Source: an uncultured Oscillospiraceae bacterium (GTDB lineage Bacteria > Bacillota > Clostridia > Oscillospirales > Oscillospiraceae). From it: DNA of 64,000 bases. Under the pieces are notes generated by a model. That model worked only from the letters and a program-made list of their open reading frames with translations, was not told the DNA's origin and made no database searches. Numbering within the stretch: position 1 is the stretch's first letter; the number at the start of each line of letters is the position of its first letter. Shown piece after piece: positions 1-7,918 of the stretch. The translations under genes were made by a program, and so were the position numbers. Location: the NCBI GenBank assembly GCA_947625045.1, contig CANQMW010000011.1, positions 1-64,000 of the forward strand, written 5' to 3'.

Positions 1-899
1 TGGAGGCCGTCATCCCGCCCGTGGAGGAGTTCCCCTACGCCATCCGCGTGGTCAGCGAGGTCCTGTCCTCCAACGGCTCCACCTCCCAGGGCTCCATCTG
101 CGGCACCACCCTGAGCCTGATGGCCGCCGGCGTGCCCATCAAGGCTCCCGTGGCCGGCATCAGCTGCGGCCTCATCCAGGACGGCGACGACTTCACCACC
201 TTCATCGACATCCAGGGTGTGGAGGACTTCCACGGCGAGATGGACTTCAAGGTGGCCGGCACCAAGCAGGGCATCACCGCCATCCAGATGGACCTGAAAA
301 ACGACGGCCTGAAGCATGAGATCGTGAAGAAGGCCTTCGAGATGACCCATGAGGCCCGGCTGCAGATCCTGGACGAGATCATGCTGCCCGTCATCAGCGA
401 GCCCCGCCATGAGCTGGCCCCCACCGCCCCCAAGATGATCAAGATGACCATCGACCCGGACAAGATCCGCGAGGTCATCGGCTCCGGCGGCAAGGTCATC
501 CAGAAGATCACCGCCGACACCGGCTGCAAGATCGACATCGAGGACGACGGCACCATCTATATCGCCTCCGAGGACATCGAGGCCTGCCGCGCCGCGAAGC
601 GGATCATCGACAACATCGTCTTCGTGCCTGAGGTGGGCAAGCTCTACTGGGGCAAGTGCGTGCGCATCATCCCCATCGGCGCGTTCATCGAGCTGGTGCC
701 CGGCAAGGATGGCATGGTCCACATCAAGGACCTGGAGTTCAAGCGCACCGAGAAGGTGGAGGACGTCATAAACGTGGGTGACTGGACTTGGGTCAAGGTC
801 AGCGAGATCGACGACCGGGGCCGCGTGAACCTGAGCCGCAAGGACGCCATCCGGGAGCGGGAGCAGGCCGGCCTGCCCACCGACCGGGGCGACGAATAA
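1..899 (+). CDS. pnp: Polyribonucleotide nucleotidyltransferase, 3' part (5' end outside window)
   Basis: This is the last 298 codons of PNPase, the phosphorolytic 3'-5' exoribonuclease of mRNA turnover. The reading frame is open from base 3, so the true start lies upstream. Visible in order are the end of the second RNase PH core, with the acidic DxxDFKVAGT stretch that carries catalytic aspartates, then a KH domain with the GSGGKVIQ loop, then a C-terminal S1 domain (VHIKDL...VNLSRKDA). The family usually has about 700 residues, so more than half is missing only because of the window edge. A small membrane gene follows 23 bp later and probably shares the transcript. Confidence 0.97.
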   Translation, partial: EAVIPPVEEFPYAIRVVSEVLSSNGSTSQGSICGTTLSLMAAGVPIKAPVAGISCGLIQDGDDFTTFIDIQGVEDFHGEMDFKVAGTKQGITAIQMDLKNDGLKHEIVKKAFEMTHEARLQILDEIMLPVISEPRHELAPTAPKMIKMTIDPDKIREVIGSGGKVIQKITADTGCKIDIEDDGTIYIASEDIEACRAAKRIIDNIVFVPEVGKLYWGKCVRIIPIGAFIELVPGKDGMVHIKDLEFKRTEKVEDVINVGDWTWVKVSEIDDRGRVNLSRKDAIREREQAGLPTDRGDE

Positions 900-922
900 G
901 ATAAAAAGAGGAGAAAACCGCT

Positions 923-1237
923 ATGAATGTGGATATCAGCCTTCTGGTATTGGGCATACTGGACCTGGTGTTCGGCATCGGGGGCCTCTGCGGCAAGACC
1001 AAGATCCCCGTGAAATATTCGGGGAAGAGCTGGTCCCAGGCCTATGGCCGGGACATGGCCATAGGGGAGATCATTCTGGGTGTGCTGTGGATCGCCGCGA
1101 CGCTGATCGTGGGGTTCGTGGAGGTGAGCTCCACCGTCCGTATGGTCATCCTCATCGGCTCGCTGGTCCCCGGCCTTGTCTACACTTTTGTGGCCAGCAG
1201 GAAGTACAAGAAAATGCTGAACGACAACATCCAGTAA
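923..1237 (+). CDS. Small membrane protein, unknown function
   Basis: This encodes 104 residues with three likely membrane segments: about residues 4-23, a central one around 47-65, and a C-terminal one around 71-90. The protein ends in a lysine-rich tail (SRKYKKML). The ATG is preceded by AGAGGAG at a normal distance, which supports the start. It lies 23 bp after pnp on the same strand and is followed by a strong terminator, so it is the last gene of that transcript. I do not recognise the family and infer no function. Confidence 0.75.
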   Translation: MNVDISLLVLGILDLVFGIGGLCGKTKIPVKYSGKSWSQAYGRDMAIGEIILGVLWIAATLIVGFVEVSSTVRMVILIGSLVPGLVYTFVASRKYKKMLNDNIQ

Positions 1238-1241
1238 AAGA

Positions 1242-1293
1242 CTGGACAAATAAAGAACGCGGTGCGAGAGCACCGCGTTTTTTATTTGTCCAG
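1242..1293. terminator. Bidirectional intrinsic terminator
   Basis: A near-perfect 24-bp stem (1242-1265 with 1270-1293) closes on a GAGA tetraloop. It has a G+C-rich core and A/T tracts on both sides, so it can stop transcription from the pnp side and from the convergent XRE gene. The core AACGCGGTGC/GCACCGCGTT recurs exactly at 2028-2051. Confidence 0.9.
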
Positions 1294-1521
1294 TTCCTCT
1301 TCCAGCGTTTCGATGACCGTACTCATTTTGACGTCCAGCGCCGTACATATCCTGTAAAACGTCTCAAGGGTCGGCTTTCTCTCGCCCCGCTCAATGGCGC
1401 TCAGATGGCTGCGGCCGATGTCGGCCAGCCCGCTGAGCACCTCCTGGGAAAGACCTCTTTTCTGCCGGTAATAGGCGATGACCCGCCCCACGGCGGCGGG
1501 GTCCAACGTAGGAATATACAT
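1282..1521 (-). CDS. XRE-family helix-turn-helix regulator
   Basis: This is a 79-residue Cro/C1-type DNA-binding protein, consisting of one HTH domain and a short tail. The motif runs through RQKRGLSQEVLSGLADI and SHLSAIERGERKPTL, a classic XRE recognition region. The ATG at 1521 was chosen because AGAGGTGG sits just upstream. The frame extends further, to 1584, but that would run through the operator-promoter region. The gene is divergent from the TM2 protein at 1639, and the intergenic region holds two copies of an inverted repeat. It is therefore likely a local repressor of itself and of that neighbour (inference). Confidence 0.9.
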   Translation of the reverse strand: MYIPTLDPAAVGRVIAYYRQKRGLSQEVLSGLADIGRSHLSAIERGERKPTLETFYRICTALDVKMSTVIETLEEELDK

Positions 1522-1565
1522 AGAGCCACCTCTGTGTATATTGTAGGTTGACCCTGTCGGATAAA

Positions 1566-1606
1566 TGAACACATATGTTGACAATTGAACACATATGTGT
1601 TATTTT
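1566..1606 (+). promoter_or_regulatory. Promoter with twin operator for the TM2 gene
   Basis: The -35 TTGACA lies at 1578-1583 and the -10 TATTTT at 1601-1606, with a 17-bp spacer. The spacer is filled by the perfect palindrome AACACATATGTGTT (1588-1601). A second copy of TGAACACATATGT lies 20 bp upstream (1566-1578 versus 1586-1598), about two helical turns away. This suits two repressor dimers on one DNA face. The adjacent XRE protein is the obvious candidate ligand (inference). Confidence 0.75.
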
Positions 1607-1638
1607 TATATTGACCAACAACAGGGGAGGGAAATGTG

Positions 1639-2010
1639 ATGGACCAGAGCTCACAGCAGACAGAGAGAATGAAATACTGCAAGCATTGTGGGGCGAGGAT
1701 ACCGGAAGACGCCGTCATCTGCACATCCTGCGGCCGGCAGGTCGAGACGGTCAGAAATGAGTCACAGCCGAATGTCGTGATACAAAACACGAACACCAAT
1801 GTGAACACAGGGGGACGTTACGGCAGGCCCAAGAACAAATGGGTGGCGTTTTTCCTGTGCCTTTTCCTGGGGTTCATCGGGGCCCATAAGTTCTACGAGG
1901 AAAAGACGGGAATGGGGATACTCTATCTGTTTACGGCGGGCCTGTTCATGATCGGCTCGGTGGTGGACCTTATAGCGCTGCTGTTCAAGCCGAATCCTTA
2001 CTATGTATGA
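1639..2010 (+). CDS. Zinc-ribbon and TM2 domain membrane protein
   Basis: The protein has 123 residues. An N-terminal zinc ribbon has two CxxC pairs (CKHCG near residue 12 and CTSCG near 29). A polar Asn/Thr-rich linker follows, then a TM2 domain of two membrane helices containing the family pattern (GFIGAHKFYEEKTGMGILYL). Members are small membrane proteins of unclear function. An in-frame GTG at 1636 precedes the ATG at 1639; the ATG is preferred because GGAGG lies 8 bases before it. It has its own promoter with an operator in the spacer, shared with the divergent XRE gene. Confidence 0.88.
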   Translation: MDQSSQQTERMKYCKHCGARIPEDAVICTSCGRQVETVRNESQPNVVIQNTNTNVNTGGRYGRPKNKWVAFFLCLFLGFIGAHKFYEEKTGMGILYLFTAGLFMIGSVVDLIALLFKPNPYYV

Positions 2011-2027
2011 GTTCAAGACAAACAAAG

Positions 2028-2057
2028 AACGCGGTGCGAGAGCACCGCGTTTTTTGT
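2028..2057. terminator. Intrinsic terminator between convergent genes
   Basis: The 10-bp stem AACGCGGTGC/GCACCGCGTT with loop GAGA is followed on the plus strand by a T run. It is identical to the core of the 1242-1293 terminator. It ends the TM2 transcript and lies 17 bp beyond the stop of the ABC permease gene. Confidence 0.85.
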
Positions 2058-2068
2058 ATATGGTTTGC

Positions 2069-3283
2069 TCACACCCGCTCCCGGCGGGACCACTTCAGGA
2101 TGGCGAAGGGGATGCACACGACGCCAATCAAAAACGGCACCGTGATGAGCATCCAGGGCGACCAGACGCTCAGGCCGAAGATGTGGAACACGTTGTAGCC
2201 GTAGATGTCATAGCTGCTGCCCACCAGGGGGAGATACTGGCTCACCGCCAGCAGCCATTTGGGCAGGTAGCGATAAAGGATGTCCGGCACGTATACGAAG
2301 GCCAGGCTGAATACCAGGGCCAGCACGTTGTTCTTCACCAGGGCGGACATGAGCATGACCAGCGCCGCATAGCCGAACACGCCGATCAAGCCGAAGGCCA
2401 GCTCGTAGAGCTCCGCCTGCAGCATGTTCCAGGGCGCCACGGCCAGGAGCCTGACGTATTGTATCGGCAGGTCCCACCCGGATGTGCCCAGATAAATGAG
2501 CTGCAGCAGCACCTTCCCGCCCGCGATGAGCAGATACAGCTCCAGCGCGAAGGCCATGCCGCTGAGGACCTTGATGCGGGCCAGCTTCTTCCAGCCGTAT
2601 TTCGTGGTGTGTAAAAGCGGCGCGGTGCTGTTGTGCCACTCCCCGGAGAACAGAAACCCCAGCGCGATGGCCAGATACGGCGCCAGCTTCGACCAGCCGA
2701 AGGACAGATTGGTCCAGCCCTGGGTCCACTGGTAGGGCCAGGGCTCCTCGATCTGGCTGTTCATATCCAGGAGCATCTGCTTGTCGGCCTCTGTCATCCC
2801 CTCGTTCTGCTTGGCGACCTCCAGGGTGAACTCCAGAAGGTCGGCCCGCCGCTGGTAAAAGTCCGTGAGCTTCGTCGTGTCGGCGTAGAGGATAAGGGGC
2901 TGATACCGCTGGTTTTCCGGGTCCTGCAGCTCCGGGTAGAGCTTTTCAAGGGCTGAGTAGGCCACAAACCAATCCCCCATGGATTGGATGCCCGGCCTTT
3001 CATAGAGGTCGTAGCTCTGATAGTCCGCCACGATCTTTTGGAACGTCTCGTCCGTCCAGTGGTCGCCGAATTGGGAAAACTGCTCCTGCCAGTCCCGGAT
3101 GGCGGTATAGCCGTCAAAGCTGTTGCCGTATATGTCGGTGCCGTCGTTCATGGTACCGAAGCCAAGCCATTGATACCACATCAGGCTCCCCCATATGACG
3201 CTGTAGAGAAAGCACAGCAGCACGCATATCCATACTCGGGGCGTCCGCCAGAGCCTCTTATGTTCCAGTGCAAACAGTTCCAT
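2069..3283 (-). CDS. ABC transporter permease
   Basis: This is a 404-residue membrane subunit of the ABC-2 type. One helix lies near residues 17-37, followed by a long extracytoplasmic segment of about 160 residues rich in aromatic and acidic residues. Five or so further helices fill the C-terminal half. The start lies one base after the stop of the ATPase gene, so the two are translationally linked. The large external loop after the first helix is typical of ABC-2 exporters of peptides or antibiotics. The substrate cannot be read from sequence. It is the last gene of an operon that starts with an ECF sigma factor. Confidence 0.85.
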   Translation of the reverse strand: MELFALEHKRLWRTPRVWICVLLCFLYSVIWGSLMWYQWLGFGTMNDGTDIYGNSFDGYTAIRDWQEQFSQFGDHWTDETFQKIVADYQSYDLYERPGIQSMGDWFVAYSALEKLYPELQDPENQRYQPLILYADTTKLTDFYQRRADLLEFTLEVAKQNEGMTEADKQMLLDMNSQIEEPWPYQWTQGWTNLSFGWSKLAPYLAIALGFLFSGEWHNSTAPLLHTTKYGWKKLARIKVLSGMAFALELYLLIAGGKVLLQLIYLGTSGWDLPIQYVRLLAVAPWNMLQAELYELAFGLIGVFGYAALVMLMSALVKNNVLALVFSLAFVYVPDILYRYLPKWLLAVSQYLPLVGSSYDIYGYNVFHIFGLSVWSPWMLITVPFLIGVVCIPFAILKWSRRERV

Positions 3284-3284
3284 C

Positions 3285-4154
3285 TTACGCCTCCTTCGCG
3301 CCGAAGTGGTAGAGATACGCGTCGTCCAGTACGGGCTCGCACGCCGTGGCCGCCGGGTCCGGCGCCTCCTCCGAGATGATGCGCAGCACCACGTTCTCCC
3401 CCTCGTGGCGGTAGCTGGCCACGGTGAAGTCTTCCTGCCAGAGCCTTGCCTTCTCCCGGGGCACGGTGAGCTCCCAGACCTTGCCCTTCACCTGCCGGGC
3501 CAGCTCCTGGACCGTGCCGTTCGCGATGAAACGCCCCGCGTTCATGATGAACACCTGGTCCGCGATGGCCTCCACGTCGGAGACGATGTGTGTGGAGAGA
3601 ATTACTATTTTATTTCCCGCGTATTCGCTCAGAAGGTTTCTCAGCCGCACCCGCTCCTTGGGGTCCAGCCCCGACGTGGGCTCGTCCAGAATGAGCACTT
3701 GGGGGTCGTTCAATAGCGCCTGGGCGATGCCCACCCGCTGCTTCATGCCGCCGGAGAAGGTCTTTATTTTTTTGTCCGCCACGGCCGTGAGCTCCAGCAT
3801 GCCCAGAAGCTCCCGCACCTTCTTGCCTGCCGCGGCCCGGGGGATGCCCTTCAGAGCGGCGATATACGCCAAAAACTCGGCGGCGGTATAGGTGGGATAG
3901 TAGCCGAAGTCCTGGGGCAGGTATCCCAGCACGTCCCGGTACGCCGGACCCATGGCCGCCACATCCTTCCCGTCCAGGCGCACCTCCCCGGAGGTGGGCT
4001 CCAATATGGCGCACAGCATCCGCATGAGGGTGGTCTTGCCCGCGCCGTTGGCCCCCAAGAGACCGTAGACCCCGGGGGTCAGCGCGGCGCTGACCCGGTC
4101 CACGGCGATCTTGCGGCCGTAGTTCTTCGTCAGCCTGTCGATGGCCAGTTCCAT
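3285..4154 (-). CDS. ABC transporter ATP-binding protein
   Basis: This 289-residue ATPase subunit pairs with the permease that follows. The Walker A motif GANGAGKTT is at residues 34-42, the signature FSGGMKQR near 133, Walker B VLILDEPTSGLD near 155, and the H-loop STHIVSD near 190. The C-terminal 80 residues are an accessory domain seen in CcmA/BcrA-like exporters. Its start lies inside the end of the upstream ligase-like gene (25-base overlap), which implies coupled translation. Confidence 0.95.
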   Translation of the reverse strand: MELAIDRLTKNYGRKIAVDRVSAALTPGVYGLLGANGAGKTTLMRMLCAILEPTSGEVRLDGKDVAAMGPAYRDVLGYLPQDFGYYPTYTAAEFLAYIAALKGIPRAAAGKKVRELLGMLELTAVADKKIKTFSGGMKQRVGIAQALLNDPQVLILDEPTSGLDPKERVRLRNLLSEYAGNKIVILSTHIVSDVEAIADQVFIMNAGRFIANGTVQELARQVKGKVWELTVPREKARLWQEDFTVASYRHEGENVVLRIISEEAPDPAATACEPVLDDAYLYHFGAKEA

Positions 4155-4909
4155 ATGGTTTCCTCCTTGTTCCTATGGTTGGTGATGAGCGGCCCGTCTT
4201 CGGCCCGCCCGGTATACTCTCTTATGAGGATGAAGGGCGTGAGCTGCCGGTCCTGCCCCGCCGGGTTGTCCGCGATCAGGGACAGCAGCGCTTCTTGCGT
4301 CCAGTCCTGCAGCCGGCTGCACCGGCCCAGCAGTTCCCGGGATAGGTCGTTGGCGTCCACTATCATCATCACGATGCCTGTCTTTTCATAGACCTGGTCG
4401 CACACGGCGTCCGGCCGGCTGGGGATGCGCACGCCCATATGGGCGTACTCCGGGATGTCCCGGCCGAAAAAGCCGTCCAGGCCCCGGACCTCAGGGTCCA
4501 GCATATCGTAAAACGTGCCGTGCACGCCCCGCAGCTTGTCCACGCCCGCCCAGAAGGCGGCCTGCAATACCCTTTTCAGGCCGCAGGTGTTGATGGCGAA
4601 CTGCATCTTTACCGGCAGGCCCATTCCCGGCCCCGCCGCCGTCTGATGGACGAAGCGGGCGAGGACCTTGGCCCAGAAGCCGGGCCGGCACTCCTCCTCG
4701 GTGACGACGCGCCCCTGGCACAGGGCGATGACCTTCTCGCTGACGGAGAGGATGTCCCCCGGCTGCCAGAGAGGCTTCACATAGTGCTCCAAAAGGTCTA
4801 TGTAGCTCTCGCCCACCTGGACGAAATGGGTCTTTATGGCGTGGCGGGCGAAGGTCTTGCCGCAGGCGCGGATGATGATGTCCTTGCCGGTGTTGGCGCA
4901 AAATTCCAT
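4130..4909 (-). CDS. Coenzyme F420-0:L-glutamate ligase-like (CofE-fold) protein
   Basis: These 259 residues match the CofE/FbiB glutamate-ligase fold. The characteristic block is GDILSVSEKVIALCQGRVV (near residues 51-69), followed by a region with an aspartate (IVDANDLS). In methanogens and actinobacteria this fold adds glutamate to F420-0. Clostridial homologues are widespread in organisms not known to make F420, so the substrate here is unknown. It lies between a membrane protein of the sigma-factor pair and an ABC transporter and overlaps the ATPase gene. That placement suggests a role in an envelope or export process rather than F420 metabolism (inference). Confidence 0.8.
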   Translation of the reverse strand: MEFCANTGKDIIIRACGKTFARHAIKTHFVQVGESYIDLLEHYVKPLWQPGDILSVSEKVIALCQGRVVTEEECRPGFWAKVLARFVHQTAAGPGMGLPVKMQFAINTCGLKRVLQAAFWAGVDKLRGVHGTFYDMLDPEVRGLDGFFGRDIPEYAHMGVRIPSRPDAVCDQVYEKTGIVMMIVDANDLSRELLGRCSRLQDWTQEALLSLIADNPAGQDRQLTPFILIREYTGRAEDGPLITNHRNKEETIWNWPSTG

Positions 4910-4937
4910 GGGTACGGTCTCCTCTTTCTCGCTGCCC

Positions 4938-5708
4938 TCAGCCGGCTATCCCATACATATCGACCGCCCTGTTCGCGCGGAGGATATACGCTATCTCCTT
5001 GGCCAGGAGACAGGAATAGATGAGCACTGCCAAAAGCCATATCCCGAGAGCCGACGCCTCGTAGAGCCAGGGCAGGAACATCCCGATATAACGCCAGAAA
5101 AAGACGGACCCCAAGGCGATGGCCATACAGACGGGCGCGCCGCTCTTTTTGCTCCGGCGGAGAAGGGCCAGCATGGCGGTCATGCAGGTGAGGTAGGGCA
5201 CCAGGCAGTAGATCACCATCCGGCCCAGACTCTCGAAGGAGCGCTGCATATATATCTTGAGCGCCAGCAGGACCGTGAGGCACACCAGCGCGCCCCCGCC
5301 GGCCAGGACCAGCCGGGCCAGGGTGAGCAATGCCCCGGAGGTGCGGGTGGCTGCCTCCATCTCGCTGACCCGGTAGCGCTGCCCCTTGAAAAAGGCGGGC
5401 GTCACCACCAGGATGAACAGGGGCATATACATGGGCAGGTCATAGTGGCCCAGGGGCGAGGCGAAGGCGGCCAGACACGCGGCGGCGAATACCGCCAGCT
5501 GGGACAGTAAAATGGGCACGCCCTCAAAGTGGAACACGTCGGACAGAAACCCCCAGAAGCTCTGCCGCCGCTCCGCCGGGGCGGCCGCCTGCGCGTCCAC
5601 AAGCTCCATGCACAGCCGGACGGTCTCCTCCTTCCGCCCGGGGCCGGGCTCCCCGCCCTGTGCCCGGAAATAGTCCGCCAGGCGTTTTTTCAGTTCGCCG
5701 TTATTCAT
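4938..5708 (-). CDS. Membrane protein paired with ECF sigma factor (possible anti-sigma)
   Basis: This 256-residue protein has a cytoplasmic N-terminal part of about 65 residues, followed by six likely membrane helices from about residue 70 to the end. Its start overlaps the sigma-factor stop by 8 bases, the usual arrangement of a sigma factor with its membrane anti-sigma. No zinc-binding anti-sigma motif (HxxxCxxC) is visible in the N-terminal region. The anti-sigma role therefore rests on gene order alone. It could also be a membrane subunit of the downstream transporter. Confidence 0.7.
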   Translation of the reverse strand: MNNGELKKRLADYFRAQGGEPGPGRKEETVRLCMELVDAQAAAPAERRQSFWGFLSDVFHFEGVPILLSQLAVFAAACLAAFASPLGHYDLPMYMPLFILVVTPAFFKGQRYRVSEMEAATRTSGALLTLARLVLAGGGALVCLTVLLALKIYMQRSFESLGRMVIYCLVPYLTCMTAMLALLRRSKKSGAPVCMAIALGSVFFWRYIGMFLPWLYEASALGIWLLAVLIYSCLLAKEIAYILRANRAVDMYGIAG

Positions 5709-6213
5709 GACCCATCCTCTTTCGCATCGTTTTTAGCGCGTACAGCACCCGGCTCTGGGCCGTGCGCAGTTTGCAGCCCGTGGCCCTGGCGATGTCACGA
5801 TAGCTGAGACCCATGCCGAACCGGAGGAATACCGCCTCCCGCTGCTCCGGGGGCAGGGTCTGCAAAAGTCCGCGCAGCTCGTCCCGGTCGTCCATGCGCT
5901 CTATCTCGTCCCGCCCGTCCGGGAGGGCCTCCCCGTCCTCCAGGGAACAGAGGGGAGCCTTTTTGCTCTCGTTGATGCAAAGGCGCCGGGCGATGAGAAA
6001 AAGCCACGCCTGGAACCGCCCCTTCTCGCTGTAGCCGGGCAGGGCCCGGAACAGCCGTAGAAACGTCTCCTGGGTCAGGTCCTCCGCCGTCTCCCGGTCG
6101 CCGCACCAATACCGGCAGTAGCGGAAGACCGGGGCGTAGTACCGGTCTATCAGCTCCTCCCCGGCGAGACGGTCGCCCTGGCGTATTCTCTTGATAAGCT
6201 CTTCATCGCTCAT
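5701..6213 (-). CDS. RNA polymerase ECF-type sigma factor
   Basis: This is a 170-residue sigma-70 family protein of group IV. Region 2 includes the core-binding and -10 recognition stretch (YCRYWCGDRETAEDLTQETF, near residues 34-53). Region 4 has the helix-turn-helix YRDIARATGCKLRTAQSRV. The ATG at 6213 begins a normal N-terminus (MSDEELIKRIRQGD); the longer frame would start inside the terminator of the preceding gene. It is the first gene of a five-gene operon ending in an ABC transporter. Such sigma factors usually transcribe their own operon, but I cannot identify its promoter with confidence. Confidence 0.93.
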   Translation of the reverse strand: MSDEELIKRIRQGDRLAGEELIDRYYAPVFRYCRYWCGDRETAEDLTQETFLRLFRALPGYSEKGRFQAWLFLIARRLCINESKKAPLCSLEDGEALPDGRDEIERMDDRDELRGLLQTLPPEQREAVFLRFGMGLSYRDIARATGCKLRTAQSRVLYALKTMRKRMGHE

Positions 6214-6299
6214 GGAAAGCTCGCTTTCTCTTTCTGCCCAATATAACCGCCGAAGACCCGAAAATGATTTAAACCCGCCCCAAAAATTTTTACGCGCGG

Positions 6300-6333
6300 A
6301 AAAAGAGATGGCATGGCCGGGCGGCCATGCCAT
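6300..6333 (-). terminator. Intrinsic terminator of the FAD oxidoreductase operon
   Basis: A 12-bp stem, ATGGCATGGCCG/CGGCCATGCCAT (6308-6319 with 6322-6333), is followed on the minus strand by CTCTTTTT. It sits 23 bp past the stop of the gene at 6356 and before the sigma-factor start. Confidence 0.8.
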
Positions 6334-6355
6334 TTTGCATGATAACGCATATCGT

Positions 6356-7918
6356 TTATTGGATGCTCGTGATCAGCGCCTCGGCGCACTTGAGGCCGTC
6401 CACGGCGGCGGACATGATGCCCCCGGCCCAGCCGGCCCCCTCCCCGCAGGGGTAGAGTCCCGCGAGGGCGGGAGATTGGAGGGTGTCTGTGCGCAGTATG
6501 CGCACCGGGCTGGAGGAACGGGTCTCCGGGCCGGTGAGCACTGCCTCTGGGTCCGCGAAGCCGCGGAGTTTCCTGTCGAAGACGGGCAGGGCCCCGGCGA
6601 TGGTGCCTGTTATGACCGGGGGCAGGACGGTGTGCAGGTCGACTACCGTCACGCCCGGCTCGTAAGAGGGCCGCACCTGGCCGAACCGGGAGGGGCCGCC
6701 TGTCAGGAAGCTGCCCACGGTCTGGGCCGGGGCCCGATAGCCGCCTCCAGCGGCCTCATAGGCCCGCCGTTCCAACTCCCGCTGCCATGCCACGCCTCCC
6801 AGCACCCCGGGATAGGGGAAGTCCTCCGGGGCCAGGGCCGCCAGCAGAGCGGCGTTGGAGTTAACATAATTTCTTTTATAAGGGCTGGCTCCGTTGGTGC
6901 ACACCATCCCCGGCTCGCTGGCGGCGGGGACCACTTCGCCCCCGGGGCACATGCAGAAGGTGTAGCACCGGCGGCCGTCCGGCAGCTCCGCGGCCAGGGC
7001 GTAGTCCGCCGGGGGCAGGGCGGGGTGGCCGGCGAAGGGGCCGTACTGGGCCCTGTCCGTATCGGCCTGCAAATGCTCGATGCGCACGCCCATGGCGAAG
7101 GGCTTGGGGGCCATAGGGATAAGTTTACATAAAAATTCAAATGTGTCCCTTGCGCTGTGGCCGCAGGCCAGTATCAACCGGGAGCAGGGGAGGGTCTCGG
7201 CGCTGGTGACGGCGGCGGTGAGGCGGCCGTGGGCCGTTTCCAGCGCCTCCAGGCGGGTGGAAAAGCGCACCTCGCCGCCCAGGGCTTCGATGCGCTTTCG
7301 GATGTTGGCGCATACGCCGGGGAGCAGGTCCGTGCCGATATGGGGCTTGGCGTCATACGTTATGTCAACCGGCGACCCGGCCTCCGCCAGCCGTTCCAGC
7401 ACCCAGGGGATGCGCCGGTCCTTCACGCCGGTGGAGAGCTTGCCGTCGGAGAAGGCACCGGCGCCGCCCTCGCCGAACTGGATGTTGCTCTCGGGGTCCA
7501 ACACGCCCTCCCGACGAAGGCGGGAAACTTTCTCCGCCCGGGCGGCGGCGTCCTCGCCCCGCTCCAGCACGATGGGCCGGAGCCCCGCCATGGCCAATGC
7601 CAGGGCCGCGAACATCCCCGCCGGACCGAAGCCCACCACGATGGGCCGGTCCTCCGGCAGGAACGCCGGGACAGGGGGCGCGTAGTTATTTACCGGGGCA
7701 GGGGAGGCGTCCCGGCACCGGGCCAACGCGCTGGCCTCGTCCCGGGCGGTCACGTCCAGGGTGTACACGAAATGCACGTCCGACTTCCGCCGGGCGTCCA
7801 CCGCCCGCCGGACTATTTTTATGTCGGACACCTTCGTCTTTAAGATCTGTTCGGCCCTGTCCCGCAGGGCCTCCCGGGGCTCGTCCAGGCCCAGGGCCAC
7901 ATTCCGCAGCCGGATCAT
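6356..7918 (-). CDS. NAD(P)/FAD-dependent dehydrogenase, COG2509-like
   Basis: This 520-residue flavoprotein has an N-terminal module of about 80 residues, then the dinucleotide-binding motif VVGFGPAGMFAAL near residue 92. Further FAD-contact regions follow (IQFGEGGAGAFSDGKLSTG) and a C-terminal LYPCGEGAGWAGGIMSAAVDG block that is diagnostic of the family. The physiological substrate is unknown for most members. The ATG at 7918 was chosen because it forms an ATGA overlap with the stop of the upstream flavoprotein gene. The gene carries three copies of the A+T-rich motif TTATGTNAAC (6860, 7123, 7360). Two of these fall where the local residues (KRNYVNSNA, FEFLCKL) use codons unlike the rest of the gene. 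Confidence 0.9.
   Translation of the reverse strand: MIRLRNVALGLDEPREALRDRAEQILKTKVSDIKIVRRAVDARRKSDVHFVYTLDVTARDEASALARCRDASPAPVNNYAPPVPAFLPEDRPIVVGFGPAGMFAALALAMAGLRPIVLERGEDAAARAEKVSRLRREGVLDPESNIQFGEGGAGAFSDGKLSTGVKDRRIPWVLERLAEAGSPVDITYDAKPHIGTDLLPGVCANIRKRIEALGGEVRFSTRLEALETAHGRLTAAVTSAETLPCSRLILACGHSARDTFEFLCKLIPMAPKPFAMGVRIEHLQADTDRAQYGPFAGHPALPPADYALAAELPDGRRCYTFCMCPGGEVVPAASEPGMVCTNGASPYKRNYVNSNAALLAALAPEDFPYPGVLGGVAWQRELERRAYEAAGGGYRAPAQTVGSFLTGGPSRFGQVRPSYEPGVTVVDLHTVLPPVITGTIAGALPVFDRKLRGFADPEAVLTGPETRSSSPVRILRTDTLQSPALAGLYPCGEGAGWAGGIMSAAVDGLKCAEALITSIQ

Noticed and set aside
4938-5708. Firm assignment as a zinc anti-sigma factor
   Set aside because: No HxxxCxxC motif is visible in the N-terminal part; only gene order supports that role.
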